From positions 1 to 50,991 of the forward strand of contig QBVH01000008.1 in NCBI GenBank assembly GCA_003284445.1: a stretch of DNA of 50,991 nt. Direction: 5' to 3'. The translations under genes were made by a program, and so were the position numbers. Below are positions 41,988-50,628 of this stretch, one piece after another. Position 1 is the first letter of the stretch. Each line of letters begins with the position of its first letter. Below the pieces are notes generated by a model. That model did not search any database. It saw nothing but the letters and a program-made list of their open reading frames with translations, and had not been told where the DNA came from. The stretch is from Prochlorococcus sp. AG-311-D23 (GTDB taxonomy: Bacteria > Cyanobacteriota > Cyanobacteriia > PCC-6307 > Cyanobiaceae).

Positions 41988-44405
41988 ATGAAACAATCAA
42001 AAAGTATATTTTTGAATGGATTAAACGAGGCTCAGTCTCATGCAGTTGATCATTTTCATGGTCCATTGTTAGTTGTAGCAGGAGCAGGAAGTGGAAAGAC
42101 AAGAGCTCTTACTCATCGTATTGCACATTTAATTACTGAATATAAAGTTGATCCTAGTTCAATTCTTGCAGTTACTTTTACCAATAAAGCTGCAAGAGAG
42201 ATGAAAGATAGGCTTGAATTGCTTTTAGCAAAAAGGTTATCAAGTCTGACCCATGGGAAGCCATGGTCTGCCTTGCAAGTAGCAGAACAAAGAGAAATTC
42301 GTAATCGTATACATCGTGAAATCAGTCGTGAATTATGGATTGGTACTTTTCACGCTTTATTTTCGAGATTATTACGCTTTGACATCGACAAATTTAAAGA
42401 CCCTGAAGGATTGACATGGACAAAACAGTTCTCAATATATGACGAGACAGATGCCCAAAGTCTTATAAAAGAAATAGTTACACAAGACCTACAATTAGAT
42501 CCAAAAAGATTTGAACCTAAAAAAGTCCGATGGGCAATCAGTAATGCCAAAAATCAATGCTTACTTCCTGATGATTTATCAAATAATCAAGAAGGTCAAA
42601 GAGGAAAATTAGTTGCCGAAACTTATAGACTTTATAGGAAAGCTTTAGCTGCTAATAATGCATTGGATTTTGATGATCTTCTATTAATACCTGTTCAACT
42701 ATTACAGCAAAATGAAAAAATTAGAACTTATTGGCACAGTCGTTTCAAACATGTGTTGGTAGATGAATATCAAGATACTAATTGGACACAATACGAATTA
42801 ATTAAACAATTAGTTACCAATGGTAAAGATCCTTCTTCTTTTCAAGATTGGAATAATCGATCTGTATTTGTTGTTGGCGATGCAGATCAAAGTATTTACA
42901 GCTTTAGAGCTGCGGACTTTAGGATACTTATGGGATTTCAAGAGGATTTTGGGAAGAAAAGCCTAGACAATACAAATGATTCAACTCTCGTGAAACTTGA
43001 AGAAAACTATCGATCTACCTCCACCATCCTCGAAGCAGCCAATTCACTAATTTCCAACAATAAAGAAAGAATAGATAAAGTTCTTAGAGCAACTAGAGGA
43101 GAAGGTGAGCCTATCAAATTAACAAGATGTGACGATGAGATAGCAGAGGCAGAGGCAGTTATTCATAGGCTAAGAATTTTAGATGCATCGAATCCAGAAT
43201 TAAATTGGGGCGATATGGCTATTCTTTATAGAACTAATGCTCAATCAAGAGCAATTGAGGACTCATTGGTCCGCTGGAGTATTCCATACATTGTGGTTGG
43301 AGGATTACGTTTTTATGATCGAAGAGAAATTAAAGATCTACTAGCTTATTTAAGACTTTTAATTAATCCATCCGACAGTGTCAGTCTTCTAAGGGTTTTA
43401 AACGTTCCTAAAAGAGGCATTGGTAAAACAACAGTTCAAAAATTGAGTGATGCTGCAAGTCAATTAAAAATTCCTCTTTGGGAAGTTGTAAATGACCCCG
43501 AATCAGTCAGATCTCTCGCGGGAAGATCAGCCAAAGGTCTTTTGAATTTTAGTGAGCTTATCAATGAATTACAAAGTCATCTTCTATCTTCAAGCCCGGC
43601 CGAATTAGTTCAATTAGTTTTAGAAAAAAGTGGTTACTTAAGTGAATTAATAGTGACAGGAACAGATGAGGCAGAAGAAAGAAGACGCAATCTTCAAGAA
43701 TTAGTTAATGCAGCTTTGCAATATCAGGAAGAAAGTGAAGATGCAAATTTAGAAGGTTTTTTATCTACTGCTGCTTTATCAAGCGATGCAGATAACAAAG
43801 ATACTGCCTCAAATCGAGTCACATTAATGACTCTTCACAGCAGTAAAGGTTTGGAATTTCCTGTCGTTTGTCTTGTAGGAATGGAGCAAGGTTTATTCCC
43901 AAGCTATAGATCACTTGATGATCCATCTTCACTTGAGGAAGAAAGGCGACTTTGTTATGTAGGACTTACTAGAGCGAAAGAAAAACTATTTCTCTTTCAT
44001 GCATCTGAGAGAAGAATGTGGGGAGGGATGAGAGAACCAGCTATCGCATCTATATTCCTCTCCGAGATACCAGAAGAGCTTGTTAAAGGAGATATTCCGT
44101 TATCTGGTGGAGCTACATTAAGAAGAGAAAAAAATCTAGACAGACTTACTAGAATTGATCGAAAAAGTAATAGAAATTCTTTTCCTAGTGAAGCTGAAAA
44201 TGCAGTAAGAAAAACATATTCTGGTCCTTCCCCAGGGAAAAAATGGTCAGTTAACGATAGGGTTGAACATTCTTCATTTGGAGAAGGGAGAATCACACAT
44301 GTTTTTGGTTCAGGAGAAAAAATCTCACTCGCTATAAAGTTCTCAGGAATGGGACCCAAAATATTGGACCCAAGACTAGCTCCATTGAAATTGATAGATG
44401 AGTAA
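41988..44405 (+). CDS. uvrD: UvrD/PcrA-type superfamily 1 DNA helicase
   Basis: 805 aa. 3'-5' helicase of repair and fork restart. Q motif GLNEAQSHAV; Walker A AGAGSGKT (residues 31-38); 'TFTNKAAREMKDRL'; motif II VDEYQDTN; motif III VGDADQSIYSFRAAD; motif IV LEENYRS; motif V TLMTLHSSKGLEFP; motif VI CYVGLTRAKE. The C-terminal Tudor-like domain (NDRVEHSSFGEGRITHVFG) is the PcrA element that binds RNA polymerase. Complete. Confidence 0.95.
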   Translation: MKQSKSIFLNGLNEAQSHAVDHFHGPLLVVAGAGSGKTRALTHRIAHLITEYKVDPSSILAVTFTNKAAREMKDRLELLLAKRLSSLTHGKPWSALQVAEQREIRNRIHREISRELWIGTFHALFSRLLRFDIDKFKDPEGLTWTKQFSIYDETDAQSLIKEIVTQDLQLDPKRFEPKKVRWAISNAKNQCLLPDDLSNNQEGQRGKLVAETYRLYRKALAANNALDFDDLLLIPVQLLQQNEKIRTYWHSRFKHVLVDEYQDTNWTQYELIKQLVTNGKDPSSFQDWNNRSVFVVGDADQSIYSFRAADFRILMGFQEDFGKKSLDNTNDSTLVKLEENYRSTSTILEAANSLISNNKERIDKVLRATRGEGEPIKLTRCDDEIAEAEAVIHRLRILDASNPELNWGDMAILYRTNAQSRAIEDSLVRWSIPYIVVGGLRFYDRREIKDLLAYLRLLINPSDSVSLLRVLNVPKRGIGKTTVQKLSDAASQLKIPLWEVVNDPESVRSLAGRSAKGLLNFSELINELQSHLLSSSPAELVQLVLEKSGYLSELIVTGTDEAEERRRNLQELVNAALQYQEESEDANLEGFLSTAALSSDADNKDTASNRVTLMTLHSSKGLEFPVVCLVGMEQGLFPSYRSLDDPSSLEEERRLCYVGLTRAKEKLFLFHASERRMWGGMREPAIASIFLSEIPEELVKGDIPLSGGATLRREKNLDRLTRIDRKSNRNSFPSEAENAVRKTYSGPSPGKKWSVNDRVEHSSFGEGRITHVFGSGEKISLAIKFSGMGPKILDPRLAPLKLIDE

Positions 44406-44448
44406 AATTAAATCTAAAAAATGTTAATTAACTAAAATAATATTTCTT

Positions 44449-45705
44449 ATGGGATTATTTGATAAATCTACAATTGAAAAAGAGATAAAAGAATTACCCA
44501 GTGGATTTTTAAGTATTATTTTAGATGCAGCTTTGTCAGCCAACATAACTTCTATTGCAATAGTTGGAGGTGTTGTAAGAGACTTAATAAAAAAATATAA
44601 CGATCTAGATTATGAAATTATTTTCAATGATCTAGATTTAATCATTGAAGGTGATACCTCAACATATATAAAAGAATTGCAAAGAGTTCTTGGAGCAGAA
44701 AGTGTAAAAGTCATACGCTTTAACAGAAATTATAAAACCTCAGAAGTAATAATTAATGGTATAAAAGTTGACATTGCATCTGCTCGTCAAGAAAGATATC
44801 CAATACCTGGAGAAAATCCAATAGTCGAATTATCAACCATAAAAAAAGATCTAATAAGAAGAGATTTCAATATAAATGCAATGGCAATTGAACTAAAAGA
44901 TAATAGACTAATAGACTTATTTTCAGGTTCAGATGCAATTGATAATATGAAAATAGACTTTTTGCATGAATCAAGTGTTTTAGAAGACCCAACTAGAATT
45001 ATTAGAGCTTCTCGCTATTCGGCCAAGTTAGATTTTAATCTATCAAATCAAGCCTCAAAACAAATAAAAGATACAATAAATCTTTGGCCTTGGAAATGGA
45101 ATATTGGAGATAATACTGATTTAGCCCCTTCAGGATTATCAATAAGATTAAGAATGGAACTAGAATTGCTTTTAGAAAATAAATATTGGAAGAATGCATT
45201 AAAAAATCTACAAGCCTGTGGAGGGTTGGGAATAGTAGATCCGAAATTACAGAATGATCAGAGACTTATTGAAAGAATTTTAATTGCAAAGAAGTCTCAT
45301 ATTGAGCCTCTAACGGCATTAGTTTATGAATCTAAAAGTCCCATTTATCTAGCTAAAAGATTACACTTAAATCAAAAGCAAAAAGAAATAATAGAAGGAG
45401 CTTGTAGATTAAATAAGTATCTAAAAAAAATAAAATCTAATAACTTATATAAAAATTGGACTCCATCAAAGTGGACGATAACACTAGAGGAAATAAATGC
45501 TAATGAATCTTCATTCATACTTGAAATATGTAGAGAAAATCCACTAAAAGAATATTTAAAATCTTGGCTATTTAACTGGAAGAATATAGAGTCTCCAATA
45601 AAAGGAGATGATTTAATAGCTAAAGGTTGGGAAGCTGGACCAGAAATAGGAATTGAAATAAAGAGGCAAAGAATAAAATTAATTGATGAACAAAATATTT
45701 TTTAA
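44449..45705 (+). CDS. cca: CCA tRNA nucleotidyltransferase
   Basis: 418 aa class II nucleotidyltransferase. Head motif AIVGGVVRDLI, catalytic DLDLIIEG, then 'RRDFNINAMAIELK' and the EDPTRIIRASRYSAKLDF block (flexible-loop and motif C). The C-terminal body is diverged. It adds CCA to tRNA 3' ends, which fits the tRNAs in this window, three of four of which lack an encoded CCA. It starts 43 nt after uvrD. Confidence 0.87.
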   Translation: MGLFDKSTIEKEIKELPSGFLSIILDAALSANITSIAIVGGVVRDLIKKYNDLDYEIIFNDLDLIIEGDTSTYIKELQRVLGAESVKVIRFNRNYKTSEVIINGIKVDIASARQERYPIPGENPIVELSTIKKDLIRRDFNINAMAIELKDNRLIDLFSGSDAIDNMKIDFLHESSVLEDPTRIIRASRYSAKLDFNLSNQASKQIKDTINLWPWKWNIGDNTDLAPSGLSIRLRMELELLLENKYWKNALKNLQACGGLGIVDPKLQNDQRLIERILIAKKSHIEPLTALVYESKSPIYLAKRLHLNQKQKEIIEGACRLNKYLKKIKSNNLYKNWTPSKWTITLEEINANESSFILEICRENPLKEYLKSWLFNWKNIESPIKGDDLIAKGWEAGPEIGIEIKRQRIKLIDEQNIF

Positions 45706-45720
45706 AGATTCAACAATTAC

Positions 45721-47901
45721 TTATTCAGCAATAAAGCCTATTTTAATCCAAGGTCCTTGCTGCATAAGTTTTTCTGAATAAATGGATGAACAACAAACAA
45801 CCAATGGGCCACAAGTTTGTGGATCTACTAAAATTTTTAACATAGTATTGTAAAACGAACTATCAGAAGAAAAATCATTAGAGATGAGCTCAAATCTTAA
45901 GTCTTTATCTCCGTCAATATTATTTAAAAAAACTTGATTTGCAGCTGCCAAGCTACTCTGAAAACCTTTATTTAAAAGTTCTTTTACACCATCATATATT
46001 GGTATATTATCCAGTTCAAGAATGACTTTTAACGGTTCTAACTTCATCTTTAATTGACCACTATTTGTAGATTCCAACATTTCTGACAAATGACCTAGCA
46101 AACCAAAACCAGTTATGTCTGTACACGCATTAACTATTCTTGAGCGTGGATTTAGATTTATTAATTGATTAATATAATTAATAATATCATGTTGACTTTT
46201 ATTCATTTCTTTTAAAACATTATCAAGTATATAAGGTTTTACTTGACCATTCATAAAGGCAGAAAAAATAATTCCAGTTCCCAAAGAACGACTAATTAGA
46301 ATTTGATCTCCCTTTCTCATTCCTCCCTTAGACCAAAAATATTTTTTATCGTCAATAATCCCATTTACAGTTAATGAGCTTTCTATTCCTAGGGAAAAAG
46401 GCTCTTCAGATATTTTTTCTGATTCTAATGTATGCCCACCTATAAGATTTGCACCTTGGACAGTTAAAGCTGAGTTAATACCTTCCAACACTTGATATAA
46501 CAATTCTTCCTGTAAATTATTTGGTATGGCTGGTAAGTTAACAAGAGACTGTGCAGAGATCACAGATCCTCCGCATGCCCAAATATCAGAACAAGAATGA
46601 AAAGCTAAAAGTCTCCCATTCAGCCATGGATCACTAATTAAAGAAGGGAATCCATCTACACTTTGTATCAAAGTCTTACCTGAATTCAATATACCGATAT
46701 TAATAGAATCATCTTTTGAAGATTCTATTAAATCTAATTTTTTTAATGCTGAATTTAATGGCGTAAAAGCTAATTTTGCCGCACATCCTCTACATTTAAT
46801 CATCTCTTCTTCTGATGACATATCTGAATCTATATCTTTAATTAGATCAAATTTAGAGATGAATTTTTTATCAATTAATTCTTTTAAACTTGATAAATAA
46901 TTAAAAGGACCAATAATAACTTTACCCCAAGAAATAAATGCTTTAGATTCCTTTTTTCTCAAGTTGATATCCAGAAGTTGTATTGCTTTTTTTTGAGGTT
47001 TCCATTCCTCAAGTTTTAAACCTTTTGTTATAAGCTCTAAATTATTTGCCAGTGGTTTTGCTGCACGAACTGCCCATACTCCAGAAGAAGGTCGAGGGTA
47101 ATCCTTAATGACTCCACAATCTCCTACAGCAAATATCTCCGGATAGCTAAGGACTTGAAGAGTTTTATGGGTTAAAACCCGTCCATTCTCATCTACAGGT
47201 AAACCACTATCCTTGATCCAATTAAATGATTTATTACCGGTACATATTAATTTTGGATATAAAACGGATGGTTCCTTATGTATAATTTCAATACTTAAAG
47301 CCTGTAAATTTTTTAACAGATTTTTTTTTATATTTCTTCCTGATTTAACCTTTAATAAAATAGATCTTTTTGGCCATCTTTTTCTTAAAGAAAAAGCTAT
47401 TTCTATTCCGGCGAATCCACCACCAATAATTACAAATGGGTTTGCAGAAGAATCATGCTTGTAGATATCTTGAGCAACAATAAATTTATAGGATTCTGAA
47501 AAAGGTTTAATTGGAACAGCTAAATCTCTATCCCCTCTAATAAAAAGTTTAGGATTTATGTTAGTTTTTGATCCTATATTAAGGGATAATAAAGAATATT
47601 CAATTTCTGGTCGTCCTGTTAAAAGTAATTTTTTTCCCTTAAGGTTTATTCCCTCAATTTCTGCCATCACAAATGAAACTCCTGCTTTTGAAGCAAGTTT
47701 TCTCAAATCAATTAGTATTTCATCGATCTTGTATTTACCTGCTACGACACCTGGGAACATCCCAGAATAAATAGTTGTACTTGCTTTATTAACTAAAGTA
47801 ATCATTCCAGCAGGCTTCAATTTAGGATTCATTGCCCATTGGAGTAACACAAGGGCATGAGTATGACCACCACCAGCTAGAACAAGATGATTACTGAACA
47901 T
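45721..47901 (-). CDS. selD: FAD-dependent oxidoreductase fused to SelD (selenide, water dikinase)
   Basis: About 726 aa from the Met at 47901 (an ATG at 47928 is also in frame). The first half is a pyridine-nucleotide-disulfide oxidoreductase-like domain: NHLVLAGGGHTHALVLL at the start, a second dinucleotide site VIIGGGFAGIEIAF, and the FAD-binding FAVGDCGVIKDYPRPSSGVW. The second half starts at about residue 368 with the SelD Cys/Lys motif KCRGCAAK, then DGFPSLISDPW, 'SCSDIWACGG' and GGHTLES, ending with 'VDPQTCGPLVV'. It makes selenophosphate from selenide and ATP. The fusion is a known cyanobacterial form. No Sec tRNA or SelA/B is seen here, so use in 2-selenouridine tRNA modification is likelier. 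Confidence 0.88.
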   Translation of the reverse strand: MFSNHLVLAGGGHTHALVLLQWAMNPKLKPAGMITLVNKASTTIYSGMFPGVVAGKYKIDEILIDLRKLASKAGVSFVMAEIEGINLKGKKLLLTGRPEIEYSLLSLNIGSKTNINPKLFIRGDRDLAVPIKPFSESYKFIVAQDIYKHDSSANPFVIIGGGFAGIEIAFSLRKRWPKRSILLKVKSGRNIKKNLLKNLQALSIEIIHKEPSVLYPKLICTGNKSFNWIKDSGLPVDENGRVLTHKTLQVLSYPEIFAVGDCGVIKDYPRPSSGVWAVRAAKPLANNLELITKGLKLEEWKPQKKAIQLLDINLRKKESKAFISWGKVIIGPFNYLSSLKELIDKKFISKFDLIKDIDSDMSSEEEMIKCRGCAAKLAFTPLNSALKKLDLIESSKDDSINIGILNSGKTLIQSVDGFPSLISDPWLNGRLLAFHSCSDIWACGGSVISAQSLVNLPAIPNNLQEELLYQVLEGINSALTVQGANLIGGHTLESEKISEEPFSLGIESSLTVNGIIDDKKYFWSKGGMRKGDQILISRSLGTGIIFSAFMNGQVKPYILDNVLKEMNKSQHDIINYINQLINLNPRSRIVNACTDITGFGLLGHLSEMLESTNSGQLKMKLEPLKVILELDNIPIYDGVKELLNKGFQSSLAAANQVFLNNIDGDKDLRFELISNDFSSDSSFYNTMLKILVDPQTCGPLVVCCSSIYSEKLMQQGPWIKIGFIAE

Positions 47902-48819
47902 GATTTTTTTAATATTTCTGGAGCACAATCAGTTGCCTACGATTTCAAAAAAGCAAGATTAGGAATTATTGGCGGAAGCGGACTATATAAGATAGAAAAT
48001 CTTAAAAACACAGTCGAGTTAAGCTTAGACACTCCCTATGGGAAACCATCCAATAAATTACTGATAGGCAATCTATTTGGAATAGAGATTGTTTTTCTTG
48101 CTCGCCACGGAGAGAACCATACTTTAAATCCAAGCGAAATTCCATATAAAGCAAATATCTGGGCTATGCGCTCATTAAATGTTAGATGGTTAATATCTGC
48201 ATCAGCGGTGGGATCGTTAAAAGAAAATATCAAACCTTGCGACATTGTAATTCCTGATCAATTTATTGATCGTACTCATCAAAGGCCATTGACTTTTTTC
48301 AACAATGGGGTTGTAGCGCACATAAGTATGGCAAGTCCTTTTTGCGAAAATCTTTCTCAAATACTTTCGCAAGAAATAGAAAGACTTTTAACAAAAGACA
48401 AAAAAATGCATATTGGAGGGACCTATCTTGCCATGGAAGGACCAGCCTTTTCAACAAGAGCAGAGTCAAACTTATATAGAGAATGGGGATGCTCAATAAT
48501 AGGAATGACAAACCATACTGAAGCCAGATTGGCAAAAGAAGCCGAAATCGCCTATTCGAGCCTATCAATGGTTACTGATTATGATTGTTGGAATCAAAAT
48601 TGCGAAAATGTATCTGTAGAAATGGTCATTGAAAATCTTCAGGAAAATGCAAATTTTGCAAAATCAATAATTTCTGCTGTTGCTAAACAAGTCTCAGAAT
48701 TAAAGCCCTCAAGCTCTTTTCACAATGCATTAAAAAATGCCTTAGTCACTCCAGAAGAGCATGTACCAGAAAGAACTAAAAGCAAGATCAAATTATTTAC
48801 AGATAAATATTGGCTTTAA
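47887..48819 (+). CDS. mtnP: S-methyl-5'-thioadenosine phosphorylase
   Basis: 310 aa from ATG 47887. RLGIIGGSGLYKIENL, then FLARHGENHTLNPSEIPYKAN, GGTYLAMEGPAFSTRAES and IGMTNHTEARLAKEAEI are the family blocks. It splits MTA (a by-product of SAM-dependent polyamine synthesis) to adenine and methylthioribose-1-phosphate. The 26 residues before RLGIIGG are not conserved, but no other start codon is usable in that stretch. Its 5' end overlaps the divergent SelD start by at least 15 nt. Confidence 0.9.
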   Translation: MITEHDFFNISGAQSVAYDFKKARLGIIGGSGLYKIENLKNTVELSLDTPYGKPSNKLLIGNLFGIEIVFLARHGENHTLNPSEIPYKANIWAMRSLNVRWLISASAVGSLKENIKPCDIVIPDQFIDRTHQRPLTFFNNGVVAHISMASPFCENLSQILSQEIERLLTKDKKMHIGGTYLAMEGPAFSTRAESNLYREWGCSIIGMTNHTEARLAKEAEIAYSSLSMVTDYDCWNQNCENVSVEMVIENLQENANFAKSIISAVAKQVSELKPSSSFHNALKNALVTPEEHVPERTKSKIKLFTDKYWL

Positions 48820-48823
48820 AAAA

Positions 48824-48862
48824 AAAAACCAACCAATATATAAAATGTCGGTTGGTTTTTAT
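48824..48862. terminator. bidirectional terminator between mtnP and psbJ
   Basis: AAAAACCAACC (48824-48834) and GGTTGGTTTTT (48850-48860) form an 11-bp stem around a 15-nt loop, with A and T runs on the two sides. It lies after mtnP (plus) and after psbJ (minus), so it can serve both. Confidence 0.82.
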
Positions 48863-48897
48863 TTTATTTCAATTAAATAGTATTGATCTAGTTGAAA

Positions 48898-49095
48898 CTA
48901 ACCAGCGTTGCCAACACCAGTGTATGAACCGTAAAAGAAAATACCCAGAACAAAAATTACAGCTGTTCCACCTGCAGTAGCGACTAACCATAGAGGAAGA
49001 GCTCCTTCTGTCCACCGTCTTTCCCAGGAGATTGCAGGTCTACCATCCGGCAGACGATCTCCTACTCGTCCATCTGGACCTTTTAATTTGCTCAT
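48898..49095 (-). CDS. psbJ: photosystem II protein J
   Basis: 65 aa. Polar N-terminal extension [20 protein letters not shown] precedes the PsbJ helix ([21 protein letters not shown]) and the [10 protein letters not shown] end. The extension is the form seen in marine picocyanobacteria. PsbJ is needed for electron flow on the PSII acceptor side. Last gene of this minus-strand PSII run, 11 nt after psbL. Confidence 0.95.
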   Translation of the reverse strand: MSKLKGPDGRVGDRLPDGRPAISWERRWTEGALPLWLVATAGGTAVIFVLGIFFYGSYTGVGNAG

Positions 49096-49106
49096 GATAA
49101 AGAGAT

Positions 49107-49226
49107 TTAGTTAAAGAAGTAACTGGAAAAAAGAATTCCCATTACAAAAACAAGTAAGAGTCCAAGATAAAGACTTGTCCGGTTTAACTCAACCGGAACT
49201 TTATTTGGATTTGGATTGACTTGCAT
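49107..49226 (-). CDS. psbL: photosystem II protein L
   Basis: 39 residues: [20 protein letters not shown] followed by one membrane helix ([19 protein letters not shown]). The length and 'NRTSLY.GLL' are diagnostic for PsbL, needed for the PSII QA site and dimerisation. It lies only 29 nt downstream of psbE, leaving no room for psbF between them. No Shine-Dalgarno sequence is evident. Confidence 0.95.
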
Positions 49227-49255
49227 GGATAAAAAAGCAATCAGATGAAATTTGG

Positions 49256-49504
49256 TTATTTCAGACGAGTGTCAAGTTCAGCCTTGGAATCAAAGCGCTG
49301 AACAACAACAGGAGCTTTGCTTTCTCCAGCCTGAAAATACGTATCTGGTCTAGGAGTTCCAAAAGCGTCATAGGCAAGCCCAGAAGACACAAATAAGAAT
49401 CCTGCCACGAAGATCGCAGGTAGTGCCACTGCATGGATAATCCAATAGCGGACACTAGTAATGATCTCAAAAAACGGGCGTTCCCCGGTAGAGCCGGCAG
49501 CCAT
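49256..49504 (-). CDS. psbE: cytochrome b559 alpha subunit
   Basis: 82 aa, complete. [20 protein letters not shown], with the heme-ligand His in [16 protein letters not shown], then [13 protein letters not shown]...YF and a soluble tail ending in DTRLK. The heme is normally shared with PsbF, whose gene is absent here. First PSII subunit of the run after ycf48 (107-nt gap). Confidence 0.96.
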
Positions 49505-49611
49505 AGCCTCACTTAATCAGCTCAGTGATCTTATCAAGCGAAACCATAAGAAACGATCTCTGTTGCAAGGTGGTTACACAGAGTCATGGAAATCGTTAAA
49601 AATTTATAATT

Positions 49612-50628
49612 TCAACCCTGCCACCGCAATAAATTGCCCCTTTCACCGAATACAAATCCCTTAGGAGTGTCACTATTTAAATCGTCCAGAAAAAGAATTC
49701 TGATGAAATTTGTTGGAACAGATTCACCAACAGGGTCTTTTTCCCAAGTTTTTCCATCATCATTACTCACTAATAAAGTTCCATTTCCTCCAGCGGCCCA
49801 AATGGACTTAGATGGATCCCAAACAAGATCTTGATAGTTGTACCCGTTTACTATTGGGATTATGGGCTTTGACCAGGAATCTAAATCGTCAGAATCTGAA
49901 TTAAATCTGATTTCAGCTCCTCTAGAAAGCATCCATAAATCACCATCTGGCTGTTCACCAACACTTTGAAGTCTCTTACTACTTGCTCTTTGATGAGGGC
50001 TCCATATCTCCTCTCCTGGTCTTAGGACTGAGAAAAAGTTACCAAGGCTACTAACACTTATATATCCACCGTTATCTGTACGCCTTAATTCTCTGATACC
50101 ACCAGAGCCAGAAGTATCAATAACAATTGCTTCCCAATTGGTGCCAGCATCAGTAGTTTTATAAATTGCTCCAGCAGTAGTAGCTAACTCAGCAGAATCA
50201 GTATCAATTGTTGTTATCAAATAGGGATCTCCAGGCAACTTGTTTCCCAAATCGAGACGAGTCCAATTTTTCCCTCCATCAGTGGTATGAAGAATCAATC
50301 CTGGTTGACCTGCAATCCAACCTTCTTGGCCTTTAAAATCAACGCTTATTAAACGAAAATTACCTTCGCTTGGGATATCTAGATTCCTTTCTTTCCAGGT
50401 TATGCCTCCATCATTTGTCTCCAAAATCAATCTGTTAGTACCAACTAAGAATCCATTCTTGTCATCAACAAAGTCAATATCTAATGGATTTGCCTCAGTA
50501 TCTAGATCAACTGGTGACCAAGGGCTTGATGCGCCGAGGGAAGCATTGCTAACAGTACAACCAGTAAGAGCTACTCCAACTATCAAGGCAAGGGTCAAAT
50601 TAATGACATTTGAAAACAGACGTTTCAT
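49612..50628 (-). CDS. ycf48: photosystem II assembly factor Ycf48 (HCF136)
   Basis: 338 aa. Signal peptide with lipobox: LTLALIVGVALTGCTVSNAS, so it is a lumenal lipoprotein. The body is a seven-bladed beta-propeller with repeated asp-box-like motifs (TNDGGITWKERNL, TTDGGKNWTRLDL, TTDAGTNWEAIVI, SNDDGKTWEKDPV). It assists D1 insertion and PSII assembly and repair. The start codon overlaps the rubA stop by 4 nt (50625-50628), so rubA-ycf48 are translationally coupled. Confidence 0.93.
   Translation of the reverse strand: MKRLFSNVINLTLALIVGVALTGCTVSNASLGASSPWSPVDLDTEANPLDIDFVDDKNGFLVGTNRLILETNDGGITWKERNLDIPSEGNFRLISVDFKGQEGWIAGQPGLILHTTDGGKNWTRLDLGNKLPGDPYLITTIDTDSAELATTAGAIYKTTDAGTNWEAIVIDTSGSGGIRELRRTDNGGYISVSSLGNFFSVLRPGEEIWSPHQRASSKRLQSVGEQPDGDLWMLSRGAEIRFNSDSDDLDSWSKPIIPIVNGYNYQDLVWDPSKSIWAAGGNGTLLVSNDDGKTWEKDPVGESVPTNFIRILFLDDLNSDTPKGFVFGERGNLLRWQG

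Noticed and set aside
43997-44359. 120-codon minus-strand ORF inside uvrD
   Set aside because: Antisense to the conserved helicase C-terminal region; no independent evidence.
49505-49611. Relocated psbF between ycf48 and psbE
   Set aside because: No PsbF-like frame in either strand of this gap.
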